From Phytohabitans rumicis (lineage in GTDB: Bacteria > Actinomycetota > Actinomycetes > Mycobacteriales > Micromonosporaceae), in assembly GCF_011764445.1 (NCBI RefSeq), contig NZ_BLPG01000001.1, positions 3,906,001 through 3,970,000 of the forward strand: a stretch of 64,000 nucleotides of DNA, in the 5' to 3' direction. The translations under genes were made by a program, and so were the position numbers. Below, piece by piece: positions 18,868-28,335 of this stretch (positions are counted from its first letter, which is position 1; every line of letters starts with the position of its first letter). The notes beneath the pieces were generated by a model. It saw only the letters and a list, made by a program, of their open reading frames with translations, was not told where the DNA came from and ran no database searches.

Positions 18868-20514
18868 GTGACCTTGAGTAGTGGACCTCTGATCGTGCAG
18901 TCGGACAAGACCCTGCTGCTCGAAGTCGACCATCCCGACGCGCTGGCCTGCCGGATGGCGATCGCGCCGTTCGCCGAGCTGGAGCGCTCGCCGGAGCATG
19001 TGCACACGTACCGGCTGACCCCGCTCGGGCTGTGGAACGCGCGAGCCGCCGGCCACGACGCCGAGGGCGTGGTCGACGCGCTGCTGCGCTTCTCCCGCTA
19101 TCCGGTGCCGCACGCGCTGCTGGTCGACGTCGCCGACACGATGGACCGGTACGGCCGGCTGCAGCTCGTCAACCATCCGACCCACGGGCTGCTCCTGCGC
19201 GGGCTGGACCGGGCCGTGCTGGTCGAGGTCGCCAAGTCCAAGAAGCTCGTCGGCATGCTGGGCGCCAAGCTCGACGACGACACGATCGTGGTACACGCGT
19301 CCGAGCGCGGGCGGCTCAAGCAGGCCCTCCTCAAGCTCGGCTGGCCCGCCGAAGACCTCGCCGGGTACGTCGACGGCGAGGCGCACGAGATCGCGCTGGC
19401 CGAGGATGGCTGGCAGCTCCGGTCGTACCAGCAGGAGGCGGTCGACCACTTCTGGGCCGGCGGCTCCGGCGTGGTCGTGCTCCCCTGCGGTGCGGGCAAG
19501 ACCCTGGTCGGCGCGGCGGCGATGGCCCAGGCGTCGGCCACCACGCTGATCCTGGTCACCAATACGGTCGCCGGCCGGCAGTGGAAGCGCGAGCTGATGG
19601 CGCGCACGTCGCTGACCGAGGAGGAGATCGGCGAGTACTCCGGCGAGCGCAAGGAGATCCGCCCGGTCACCATCGCGACGTACCAGGTGCTGACGACGCG
19701 GCGCGGCGGCGTCTTCACCCACCTCGACCTCTTCAACGCCCGCGACTGGGGCCTGGTCATCTACGACGAGGTGCACCTGCTGCCGGCGCCGATCTTCCGC
19801 TTCACGGCCGACCTGCAGGCCCGCCGCCGGCTCGGCCTGACCGCGACCCTGGTACGCGAGGACGGCCGCGAAGGCGACGTCTTCTCCCTGATCGGCCCGA
19901 AGCGGTACGACGCGCCGTGGAAGGACATCGAGTCCCAGGGCTGGATCGCGCCCGCCGACTGCACCGAGGTCCGGGTGACGCTCACCGACGACGAGCGGAT
20001 GGCGTACGCCACGGCCGAGTCCGAGGAGCGCTACCGGTTCGCCGCGACCGCCCGCTCGAAGATGCCGGTGGTCCAGGCCCTCGTCGAGCGGCACCGGGGT
20101 GACCAGGTGCTGGTGATCGGCGCGTACATCGACCAGCTGCACCAGCTCGGCGAGGCGCTGAACGCGCCCATCGTGCAGGGCGCCACCACGAACAAGGAGC
20201 GGGAGCGGCTCTTCGACGAGTTCCGGTCCGGGGCGCTCAAGACCCTGGTGATCTCGCGGGTCGGCAACTTCTCCATCGACCTGCCGGAGGCGGCGGTGGC
20301 GATCCAGGTGTCCGGCACGTTCGGCTCCCGCCAGGAGGAGGCGCAGCGGCTGGGCCGGGTGCTGCGCCCCAAGGCGGACGGCCGGCAGGCGCACTTCTAC
20401 ACGGTGGTGTCCCGGGACACGATCGACACCGAGTACGCCGCCCACCGCCAGCGCTTCCTAGCCGAGCAGGGGTACGCCTACACCATCGTCGACGCCGACG
20501 ACGTCCTGGCCTGA
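18868..20514 (+). CDS. XPB-type DNA repair helicase
   Basis: Superfamily 2 3'-5' DNA helicase of the XPB/Ssl2 (ERCC3) family, 548 aa. Visible motifs are I PCGAGKT, II YDEVHLL, III GLTATLVREDG, which includes the XPB RED element, and VI QRLGRVLRPK. The N-terminal region (PLIVQSDKTLLLEVDHPDA) is the XPB damage-recognition-like domain. In mycobacteria the ortholog (Rv0861c) sits directly beside the helicase-associated protein; here the protease and L,D-transpeptidase genes lie between them. GTG start at 18868. Its 3' end overlaps the convergent efflux gene by 57 bp. Confidence 0.93.
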   Translation: MTLSSGPLIVQSDKTLLLEVDHPDALACRMAIAPFAELERSPEHVHTYRLTPLGLWNARAAGHDAEGVVDALLRFSRYPVPHALLVDVADTMDRYGRLQLVNHPTHGLLLRGLDRAVLVEVAKSKKLVGMLGAKLDDDTIVVHASERGRLKQALLKLGWPAEDLAGYVDGEAHEIALAEDGWQLRSYQQEAVDHFWAGGSGVVVLPCGAGKTLVGAAAMAQASATTLILVTNTVAGRQWKRELMARTSLTEEEIGEYSGERKEIRPVTIATYQVLTTRRGGVFTHLDLFNARDWGLVIYDEVHLLPAPIFRFTADLQARRRLGLTATLVREDGREGDVFSLIGPKRYDAPWKDIESQGWIAPADCTEVRVTLTDDERMAYATAESEERYRFAATARSKMPVVQALVERHRGDQVLVIGAYIDQLHQLGEALNAPIVQGATTNKERERLFDEFRSGALKTLVISRVGNFSIDLPEAAVAIQVSGTFGSRQEEAQRLGRVLRPKADGRQAHFYTVVSRDTIDTEYAAHRQRFLAEQGYAYTIVDADDVLA

Positions 20515-21873
20515 CTCCTGGTCGCCGCCGTCCGGGATCGCCATCGCCAGCACGGCCGCGCCCAGCAGGACCACCGCGCCGACCGCCTGGCCGGCGCGCA
20601 TGCCGTCGACGAAGTGCTGCGGGCTGTCGTACCCGCCGAAGGCCGAGAAGACCGCGCCCAGCACCGCGATGCCCAGCACCGTCCCGAGCTGGCGCAGGGC
20701 GTTGGCCGTGCCCGACGCGACGCCCTCCAGGTGGCGCGGGGCGAAGCCCAGCGTCGTCCGCGCGATCGGCGCGAAGAACAACCCCATCCCCAGGCCGGCC
20801 ACGACGAAGGACGGCACCAGATCCGGGTACGGCACGTCGGGCCGGCTGACGAGCGCGAGCCACCCGACGCCCACGCCCTGGAGCGCGAGCGCCAGGGCCA
20901 GCACCCGGCGGGCGCCGATGCGGTCCGCGATCAGGCCGGAGAACGGGGCGACGAGCGCGGGTGCCGCCGTCCACGGCAGGGTGCGCAGGCCGGATTCGAG
21001 CGGCGAGTAGCCCTGCACGGTCTGCAGGAACTGGGCGCCCAGGAAGACCGCGCCAAACATCCCGAACGCCATGACGAAGCCGACCGCGTTCGCCACCGAG
21101 AAGCCCCGGCCGCGGAAGAGCGACAGCGGCAGCATCGGATGGGTGGCGCGGGCCTGCCAGCGCACGAACGCGACCAGCAGCAGCCCGCCACCGACCAGCC
21201 CGGCGAGCACCGGGGCGCTGGTCCAGCCGTGACTGCCGCCGCGGATGAGCCCGAAGACGATGCCGAAGAGCCCCACCGTGGCCAGCAGGACACCGAGCGG
21301 ATCGAGCCGTCCGGCCCCGCCCCGGCTCTCCCGCAGCACGAGGATGAGCGGCAACAGCACCACCCCGATCGGCACGTTGATCCAGAAGATCCACTGCCAG
21401 GACGCGTGCTCGACGACCGCGCCGCCGATCACCGGCCCGAGAGCGATGCCGAGCCCGCTCATCGCGCCCCAGATGCCGAACGCCGTACCACGCCGGTCCG
21501 CCGGCACCGCCTCGGCGAGCAGGGTCAGGCTCAGCGGCGTGACGATGGCACCGCCGACGCCCTGCACCGCCCGCGCCGCGATCAGGGCGCCGACGTGCGG
21601 CGCGAGCGCCGCCGCCGCCGAGGCCACCGTGAAGATCACGATGCCGATCGCGAAGACCTTGCGCCGACCGAAGCGGTCTCCGAGCGCCGCACCCGTGAGC
21701 AGGAGTACGGCGTACGTGAGGGTGTAGCCGTTGACCGTCCACTCCAGCCCCTCCAGCCCGGTGCCGAGGTCGACCCGGATCACCGGCAGGGCGTTGGTGA
21801 CGATCAGGTTGTCCATCGCGACCATGAACACGGCTACACCCGTGACCAGAAACGTCCATACACTCCGCCGCAT
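20458..21873 (-). CDS. DHA2-type MFS efflux transporter (EmrB/QacA family)
   Basis: Drug/proton antiporter of about fourteen transmembrane segments, 471 aa. The antiporter motif A (GAALGDRFGRRK), motif C-like GPVIGGAVVEH and RAVQGVGGAIVTPLSL identify the DHA2 branch. GGGGAGAG precedes the ATG. The tetR gene lies directly upstream on the same strand with a palindromic operator between them, so it is probably drug-inducible. The last 20 or so codons overlap the end of the XPB gene, and the tail (QESGQDVVGVDDGVG) does not look like conserved transporter sequence, so the true stop may have been lost by an indel. Confidence 0.88.
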   Translation of the reverse strand: MRRSVWTFLVTGVAVFMVAMDNLIVTNALPVIRVDLGTGLEGLEWTVNGYTLTYAVLLLTGAALGDRFGRRKVFAIGIVIFTVASAAAALAPHVGALIAARAVQGVGGAIVTPLSLTLLAEAVPADRRGTAFGIWGAMSGLGIALGPVIGGAVVEHASWQWIFWINVPIGVVLLPLILVLRESRGGAGRLDPLGVLLATVGLFGIVFGLIRGGSHGWTSAPVLAGLVGGGLLLVAFVRWQARATHPMLPLSLFRGRGFSVANAVGFVMAFGMFGAVFLGAQFLQTVQGYSPLESGLRTLPWTAAPALVAPFSGLIADRIGARRVLALALALQGVGVGWLALVSRPDVPYPDLVPSFVVAGLGMGLFFAPIARTTLGFAPRHLEGVASGTANALRQLGTVLGIAVLGAVFSAFGGYDSPQHFVDGMRAGQAVGAVVLLGAAVLAMAIPDGGDQESGQDVVGVDDGVGVPLLG

Positions 21874-21886
21874 TGGCTCTCCCCTC

Positions 21887-21904
21887 TTAGTGATCAGTCA
21901 CTAA
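21887..21904. promoter_or_regulatory. Candidate TetR operator
   Basis: TTAGTGA and TCACTAA with a 4-bp TCAG spacer form a perfect 18-bp palindrome, 13 bp upstream of the efflux gene ATG and 25 bp after the tetR stop. The same TTAGTGA half-site recurs on the minus strand at 22492-22486, in the promoter region of tetR itself. That supports a TetR repressor acting on both genes. Confidence 0.72.
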
Positions 21905-21929
21905 CTTCCGCACGCACGAAGAAGGCACC

Positions 21930-22463
21930 CTATGGCTGCCTCTCGAAGAGCCCCGTGAGCGCCTCGCCGAGCTGCTCCCGCACGCGCGGCAGGTCCATCG
22001 CCGCCATGACGTTGAGCAGCATGCCGGCCGCCAGAAACTGCATGATCCGCTGGTCATCCTCGCCGGACAGCCGGGTGGCCTGGGCCCACAGCGCGGCCAC
22101 CCGGCGCCGAGCCAGCTCGCGCACCTCGTCGTCGTGGCACGCCGTCGCCCACATGTGCAGCTGCACCTGGAGGGTGGCCTTGTCGTCCAGCAGCGACTTG
22201 TACGCGCGACCCATCGCCTTGAGCGCCTCCTCACCGGTCAGGCCCTCGGCGGCCTCATCGAAGAGCAGCTCGACCCGGTCGAAGCAGTCGTTGATGGTCG
22301 CCAGGAAGATCGCCTTCTTGGTGGGGAAGAGCCGGAAGAGGTACGGCTGGGAGACGCCGACGCGGCGCGCGATCGCATCCGTCGACGTGCCGCTGAAGCC
22401 GCCCAGGCCGAACTCCACCCGGGCCGCCCGGAGCACCGCAACGCGCCGCTCGTCCGCACTCAT
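21930..22463 (-). CDS. TetR family repressor
   Basis: 177-aa regulator from the ATG at 22463 (a GTG at 22469 adds two residues). The N-terminal helix-turn-helix is classical: FSGTSTDAIARRVGVSQPYLFRLFPTKKAIF. The helical ligand domain follows. It lies upstream of the DHA2 efflux gene on the same strand, with half-sites TTAGTGA upstream of both genes. It is therefore the likely local repressor of the pump, released by a hydrophobic drug or metabolite. Confidence 0.9.
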   Translation of the reverse strand: MSADERRVAVLRAARVEFGLGGFSGTSTDAIARRVGVSQPYLFRLFPTKKAIFLATINDCFDRVELLFDEAAEGLTGEEALKAMGRAYKSLLDDKATLQVQLHMWATACHDDEVRELARRRVAALWAQATRLSGEDDQRIMQFLAAGMLLNVMAAMDLPRVREQLGEALTGLFERQP

Positions 22464-22573
22464 CCGCACGTAAGTAAGTTATCACTCACTAACCAAACTT
22501 GTCCAACACGTTATCCCAATAGGGCAATAGCGCCGCATCTGGTTGTGCGCCGACGATTTTCTGTGCATAAAGA

Positions 22574-22622
22574 GACGGCCCCCAAATACGGGGGCCGTCG
22601 GGCCGGAGATGCTATCTCCGGC
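22574..22622 (+). promoter_or_regulatory. Tandem perfect hairpins in the leader of the NYN gene
   Basis: First stem GACGGCCCCC/GGGGGCCGTC (22574-22583 with 22590-22599), 10 bp with a 6-nt loop. Three bases later comes a second stem, GCCGGAGA/TCTCCGGC (22602-22609 with 22615-22622), 8 bp with a 5-nt loop. They end about 50 nt before the GTG of the NYN gene, with an unpaired GGGGTTCCTAGTAACTCTAC stretch between. Two perfect stems in tandem with conserved-looking loops suggest a structured 5' leader or small RNA; no known family is assigned. Confidence 0.5.
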
Positions 22623-22673
22623 GGGGTTCCTAGTAACTCTACAGCGCTCGGCTGCAGGGGGCAAGGAGAACCG

Positions 22674-23288
22674 GTGCGGCGGGTCCGCGTGTACGTAGAC
22701 GGCTTCAACCTGTACCACGGCATGAAGGCGCAATTCGGTCGCGCCTTTCACTGGCTCGATCTTGAAGCGCTCGGCAGGACGCTATTGCGCCCGGGCCAGC
22801 GCTTGGACCTCGTGCGCTACTTCACGGCGCGGGTACGCGAGCACGACGCCGGTCGACGCAGGCAGGTCACCTACCTCGAGGCGCTCCACGCCTTCTGCGC
22901 TCTGGTAGAGACGCAGGAGGGGCGGTTCCAGCAGAAGACCTGCAGGTGCTTCGCGTGCCAGGCGACCTGGACGACGTACGAGGAGAAGGAGACCGACGTC
23001 AACCTCGCCGTCGCGCTCGTCGAGGACGCCGCCCTCGACCGCTTCGACATCGCGCTGATCGTCTCCGCGGACAGCGACCTCTGCCCGGCAATCCGCGCGG
23101 TACGCCGCATTCGCCCTGGCAGCAAGATAATTGCGATATTCCCACCGAAGCGCCATTCGGACGAGCTCAAACGCACCGCCGATGCCGTCTATTGGCTGGG
23201 CCGCGACAAATTGCGACAATCCCAACTCCCGCCCGAGGTCATAACGCCATCCGGCATCAAGCTGACCCGCCCCTCGTACTGGGGATGA
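22674..23288 (+). CDS. NYN domain protein (PIN-like nuclease fold)
   Basis: 204-aa protein of the NYN/DUF88 (LabA-like) family, predicted metal-dependent RNases. Acidic clusters typical of the PIN-like active site are visible: VYVDGFNLYHG at the start, EKETDVNLAVALVED near residue 100, and LIVSADSDLCPA near residue 125. A Cys pair in CRCFACQATW may bind zinc. GTG 22674 has AAGGAG 5 nt upstream (22663-22668). A pair of perfect hairpins lies in the leader. Repeat copy D begins 13 bp after the stop. The biological substrate is unknown. Confidence 0.87.
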   Translation: MRRVRVYVDGFNLYHGMKAQFGRAFHWLDLEALGRTLLRPGQRLDLVRYFTARVREHDAGRRRQVTYLEALHAFCALVETQEGRFQQKTCRCFACQATWTTYEEKETDVNLAVALVEDAALDRFDIALIVSADSDLCPAIRAVRRIRPGSKIIAIFPPKRHSDELKRTADAVYWLGRDKLRQSQLPPEVITPSGIKLTRPSYWG

Positions 23289-23300
23289 CCATTCCGTTCG

Positions 23301-23382
23301 CCGATCAAGGACTTCTACGTCGATCAAGGGCAAACGGCCGTGGATTGGAGATCAAAGCACGACCGTTTGCCCTTGATCGACG
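23301..23382. repeat. GATCAAGG palindromic element, copy D (right outer unit missing)
   Basis: The left arm has both GATCAAGG units; the right arm stops after the inner CCCTTGATCGACG. The centre GTGGATTGGAGATC shows the same minus orientation as copy C. It follows the NYN stop closely and lies in the convergent gap with the immunity-like gene. Confidence 0.85.
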
Positions 23383-23406
23383 CAAATGGAAGGGGGAAGG
23401 GAGGGA

Positions 23407-23832
23407 CTACGACGACGGGAGAAGGGTCCAGCCGAAGCGGGTCGCCAGGGCGGCCAGGCCGCCGGGTAGGTCCTCGATGAAAGGGCTGAGGTCGGCCGCG
23501 GGGTAGCGGCGGGCCAAGCCGGGGCCGCTGAGCTCGCCACCGGACAGCTCGGCCACGGCCACCGCCGTCACCAGCGCCACGGCGGCCGAGAGTTGGGTTC
23601 GGTACGCCGTCACGGTCACGTAGAGGTCGTCCACCTCGTAGTCCGAGGAGATCTCGGCGACGCCTTCCGCCTCGCCGAAGGCCGCCCTCAGGGTGAGGTC
23701 GTCGGCGTCACCCTCGACCCGTACGCCGTCCGGCGCGGTGCCGAGCACCGCGCCGAGCAGCTTTGTCGTCGCGTGAACGAGCTGGCCCGGCGAGACCGCC
23801 GAGCCAGACTCGATCGTCCATTCAATGGCCAT
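23407..23832 (-). CDS. Candidate immunity protein (YbjN/secretion-chaperone-like)
   Basis: 141-aa soluble acidic protein (opening MAIEWTIESGSAVSPGQLVH, core DDLTLRAAFGEAEGVAEISS) whose pattern recalls YbjN/type III chaperone-like folds. It starts 3 bp after the stop of the very long toxin-like gene on the same strand, the standard place for an immunity gene in polymorphic toxin loci. No signal peptide is present, which fits a cytoplasmic inhibitor. The fold match is weak and the role is inferred from context. Confidence 0.6.
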   Translation of the reverse strand: MAIEWTIESGSAVSPGQLVHATTKLLGAVLGTAPDGVRVEGDADDLTLRAAFGEAEGVAEISSDYEVDDLYVTVTAYRTQLSAAVALVTAVAVAELSGGELSGPGLARRYPAADLSPFIEDLPGGLAALATRFGWTLLPSS

Positions 23833-23835
23833 GCG

Positions 23836-26800
23836 CTAGAAGTGCACCCAGCCGTCGGCGGCACGCACCGAGATCTTCGCGATGATGCCCTCCTCCAGGA
23901 TCTGCGCGGCCCGCAGGCACGTCTCCACCTCGGCCTTGCCCATCCCGGGCGCCTTGATGAAGAGGATAACGCCGGTGATCTCCGCCTTCCTGGCGGACTT
24001 GTTGGCGTTGGTCATCGCGTTCGCGAGCGCCCGGATGTTGTTCACCGAGCCGGGCTGGACGGTCTTCAGGCTGGTCGGCTTTCCGTTCCAGTGCCCGTCG
24101 ATGCCCGGCGAGTTGCCGACCGTCTGGCCCTCGAAGTGCCCGCCGAGTTCGTCGACGATCTCGTTGGCCTGGTCGAACTCGTGGTCGGCCAGCGCGTTCC
24201 GGTTGACCGAGCCGCAGGGGTTCTCGGCGCTGGCGGCCAGTGTCCGCGCGACGCCGACCTTGCAGGCCGGGTTCTTCTTGAGCTTGTCGATGACCTTGCG
24301 GAGCCGGTCCAGGGTCTTCTTGCCGGCGGCCGACGCCTCCAGGAAGTTGGTGATGCCGTTGCCGACCCGGACGATGGCCTTGCTGACGGCCGGCAGCTTG
24401 CCGATCACCACGAGCAGCGACGCGACGTTCACCAGGGTCCACAGGCATGCCTCGATGTCGCCCTTGGTGAAGCAGTTCTTCAGGTCGGTGTACCCGGCGA
24501 CCTCGAGCAGGACCTCGACGCCGTTCTCCTGGATCCACTGCATGATCGTCTTGCTGGCGTCGGCGAGTGCCTTGCGGTACTCGTCCACACAGGACTGCCC
24601 ACAGTGCTTCCGGAGCAGTTCCTCCTCCTCGGCCGTCAGGGCGGTGCCGCCACCGCCCGGCGCGTCGGAGCCGGCCTGCAGGGCGTTGGCACGCCGCTGT
24701 TGCTCCAGCCGGCGGGCCTCCTCCTCGGCACGGGTGGCCGCCTGGTCCGCCTGGTCCGCATGCCCGCGGGCGCTGGCGGCGTCCTTCTCGGCCGCGGTGG
24801 CCTCCTGGTCCGCACGGTCCGCGAGGCCACGTGCGGTGGACGCGTCCTTCTCCGCCGCGTCGGCAGCCGCGCGAGCCGCCGCGGCGTCCTTCTCGGCCTC
24901 GGTGGCCGCCGCGTCGGCAGCAGCCGCCTCGCTAGCCGCCGTGTTCGCCGCCACGTTGGCCCGTGACGCGTCGGATACGGCCCGCTGGGCGTACCCGTCG
25001 GCACTGGCTGAGGCCCGTTGTGCCGCAGCCGCGTCGGTCGCCGCAGCCGCCGCGGACGCGCGGGCCTGCTTGACCGACTCCATCGCCTTCGCGGCGTCTT
25101 CCGCCGCCGCGGCGGCAGCCGTGGCCGCGGCCTTGGCGTCCGCGTTGGCCTTGGCGGCCAGTTCCTTGGCCGCGGCCGCGGCCTTCGCCGCCTCCGCCGC
25201 CCGGACCTTCGCGGCCTCCGCCTGCTGCTGCGCCAGCGTCATGGCGTTCTGCCCACGAGTACGGCCATGCCGGCCGACGCGTCGGTGTCGCGGTACGGCG
25301 TACCGAGGGAGATCGCCTCCTTGCCCGCCTTGACCGCCTCCACAGCAGCGGCGGTCGCCGCGGTGGCCGCCTGCGCAGCCGCCCACGCCTCGGCGGCGGT
25401 GCGCGCGCTGCTCGCCTGGGCGATGTCGGCCTGCTTGCGGGCCTCGACCGCGTTGACCGCCGCCGTGAGCGCCGCGGCCTGGGCGTTCTTGGCCTCCACC
25501 TCGGCGGCCTTCACGTCCTCGGCCGCGGCCAGCGCCGCGTCGATGGCGTCGGCCGCGGCATAGCGTGCGGTCGCGGCCTGCGATCGCGCGGTGTTCGCGT
25601 CCGACTGGGCGCCGTTCGCCGCGGACCGCGACCGGGTGGCCGCGCCGTCCGCCTCGATGGCGGCGGTACGCGCCGCGACAGCCGCTGAGGTGGCCTGGTT
25701 GGCGTTGTTCCGCGCGGACGTCGCCGCGCTGGTGGCCGCGTTCGCGTCGGCCCGGGCGGCGTTGGCGGCCGCCCGCGCCTCGCCCGCGTCCGCGGTGCCC
25801 TCGGCGGCAGCCGCAGCCGCCTCCATGGCCCGCGCCCGCGACGTCAACGCGTCCCGGCGCTCCTCCGCCTTCACCGCTGCGTCCCGCGCCTGGCGGGCCC
25901 GCTCCTCGGCCTGCTCGGCGTCGTCCGCCCGGTCGGCGGCGGTCTCCTCGTTCTGCCGGGCCCCGGACAGGGCTGTCGACGCCCGGGACTGGTCCTGCTG
26001 GGCACGCGTCTCGGCCGCGTTCGCCTTGGCCCGCTCGGCATCCGCGCGGTCCCGGGCGGCCGAGGCGACGTCGCGTTCGTTCTCGGCGACGGTCCGCTTC
26101 TGCGCGGCCCCGTCGGCGGCCACCTTGGCGGCCGCCTCGGCCTGCTCGGCCTTGATCCGGTCGTTCTTGGCCTTGGTGGCCATCTCCGCTGCGTGCGCGG
26201 CACGGGCGGCGGCGGCCTGCGCGGCGGCCTTCGCCTGCGCGGCGGCCTCCTCGGCCGCGGCCCGGCGGAACTCCGCCTGCTGCGCGGCCTGCTGGGTGGC
26301 GGCCAGCGCCTGGAGCGCCTTGCCGTCCGCGCCTGCGGCCTTCGCCGCGTTCAGGGTGGTCTCGATGGCCTTGGCCGCCGCCTGCGCGGCCGCCGCGGAC
26401 GCCTTGGTCACCTGCGCCGACTGCCGCGCGTACGCCAGACCGCGGTACAGCGGCGTGCCGTTCGTGGTCGCGATCGTGCTGGCCTGCTGCAGCGCCGTGT
26501 TGACCTTGGTGACCTGAGCGGCGGCCGAGGTCGACGCGTTCTTGGCGATGGTGAGCTGGGCGTTGATCCGGTTGCGTGCCGTGGTCAGGTCGGTGTTGGC
26601 CTTGGTGAACTGGGCCGCCGTGGGGTAGCCCGAGGCGGTCTTGGGCTGCGCCAGCCAGTACTTCTGCCACTTGAGCAGCTGCCCGGCCACCCACGCCTGG
26701 CCCTGCGCCTCGATCATGGCCTCGGACGCCGCGCGGACGTCCTTCATCGCCTGTACCTCGGCGGCGACGATCGTGTTGCGCGGGGCGGCGTGCGCGGCGA

Positions 26801-28282
26801 GCTCGGCGTTCCACTCGCGCTTGGCGGTCAGCGTGACGTCGGCCAGCGCACCGGTCGCGCCGTCCGGGTCGGCCGGGTCGCAGTCGGACCAGTTGATCTT
26901 GAGCGCCTCGACCTCGGTACGGAACTCCAGCGAGTCCGGCGTCGGCGTCTCCGTCGGGAAACCACCGAAGCGCAGGAGCCGCTCGATCCGGTTCGCCGTC
27001 CAGGTCTTGACCTGCCAGTCCGCCGGCGCGCCGGGAACGCCGTCGGCCCGCATCTGCGCGGCGACGGCCAGCGCGCGGTCCAGGGCGGCCTGGCTCGGCT
27101 TGGGCGGCGCGGGCGGCACGAGGTAGTCGTTCCAGGTCTGGTCGCCGCGCTGGATCAGGAACTTGTGGACCTCGTCGCCGTATGCGGGCGCCAGATCGAA
27201 GTCGGCCAGATCCGGCCCGAAGATCGTGTACGGGTCGAGCACCGCCTCCCACGACTGGTAGCGCGTCTGCTGGTTCTGGTGCAGCGTGACGTACGCGGAG
27301 AAGTCCCGATCGGCCGCCTCGTCGAGCTGGTGCGGGACGACGCCCTGGGTCTGGTACGCGACGCGGCGGTCCTGGTCGATGCCGGCGAGCGCGGTACTCG
27401 CGATCGCCTTCACCTCCGGCCCGCCCGCGTGCAGCCAGTGCCCGATCTCGCACCGGTCGGCGCGGGCGATGCTCGGCTGCACCACGAACTCGGCGAGCGC
27501 CTCGTCGGAGACCACCGCGGACCAGGCGTGGACCTCGTCGTAGTTGCCGGCCAGGTACTCCGCCGCCTTGCCGGCCGCGAAGCCGCGTCCGGCCTGCAGG
27601 CCACCGGCGGCGGCCCAGGTGGTGGTGTGCGCGGCGGTCGCCACCTTCACGCCGTTGACGTACAGGCGGATCTGCCCCGCGGTCGCGTCGTAGACACCAG
27701 CCACGTGGGTCCACAGCCCGGCCACCGCCGCCGGGCCGGTGACGGTGTCCCAGGTCGGCGCGTCCACGTCCGACCGTGGCATCGCGAAGACCCACTGCCC
27801 GCTGGCGTTGGTCTTCAACGCGTACGCGGAGACCCGGGCCCGCTCTGCGAAAGCACGCTCTGCGCGCGCTTGGGATTGTCCACCTTGACCCACGTCGCGA
27901 CCGTGAACGACTGGTTCGTGGCCAGTACGACCGGAGTCGTCATGACGTCGTCGACGCCGTCGAGGCGCAACGCATTCTGGGTCACGTTCAGCTTCGGCCA
28001 GGGCGAGCCGGTGGTGAATGTCGCTCCATTCTGGAGGGTGCCGTCACCACCGTCCGGCGCCGTGTTCTTCGCGACGGTGCCTTCATCGTCCCCGAAGGTG
28101 AAGCGGGCCCGCTCGGTGCTGGGCGGCTCCACCTGCAGGCTCGTTGGTACGGCGGCCGAGGCCGCGGACGGTTCGAGGAAGGTGGCTGACAGGGAAATCG
28201 CTGTGCCGAGGGCGATCAGCCGCACGGCCCTCGCTAGGCCGCGGGGCGATCTGCCCACGCGACCAGAGCGCGCTTTTCGCAT
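23836..28282 (-). CDS. Giant secreted LamG/alanine-rich polymorphic toxin-like protein (two frameshifts)
   Basis: With one base restored near 27842 and one near 25250 the gene encodes about 1482 aa. Layout: basic signal peptide ending SAASA (residues 1-43); a LamG-like concanavalin fold (about 50-240; LDGVDDVMTTPV, FTVATWVKV, WTHVAGVYDATAGQIRLYVN); a helical domain (to about 570); roughly 600 residues of Ala-rich helical heptad-like repeat with EAEKDAAAARAAADAAE-type units; a Cys-containing hinge (HCGQSCVDEYRK); a hydrophobic stretch; and a C-terminal domain (about 1367-1482) with GIDGHWNGKPTSLKTV and VILFIKAPG. The Asp...SLK arrangement resembles restriction-endonuclease-fold CdiA-type nuclease toxins. 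A small cytoplasmic-type gene follows 3 bp downstream. Toxin activity is inferred. Confidence 0.72.
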
Positions 28283-28318
28283 TGTTTACCTATCCGTTCG
28301 ATGTGGACACACACGCAA

Positions 28319-28335
28319 TGTGAGACTTGCTCACA
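28319..28335. promoter_or_regulatory. Inverted repeat upstream of the toxin-like gene
   Basis: TGTGAG and CTCACA with a 5-bp ACTTG spacer form a perfect 17-bp inverted repeat 37 bp before the ATG, in an AT-rich patch. It recalls a CRP-type TGTGA...TCACA site, but the spacing is 7 rather than 6. A second 12-bp perfect palindrome (TGATGATCATCA) lies at 28377-28388. Confidence 0.4.

Noticed and set aside
19032-20102. Other long open frames on either strand, such as the 356-aa Arg-rich ORF over the XPB gene
   Set aside because: They overlap clear genes, have Arg/Gly/Pro-rich composition and no recognizable domains; they are by-products of high GC codon bias.
23836-27795. 1319-aa minus-strand ORF as an independent protein
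   Set aside because: Its first two thirds are Gly/Arg-rich shadow sequence; only the part after about 25250 is the real frame of the toxin-like gene.
28319-28335. True CRP/GlxR operator
   Set aside because: Half-sites match but the spacing between TGTGA and TCACA is 7 instead of 6, so it is listed only as a generic inverted repeat.
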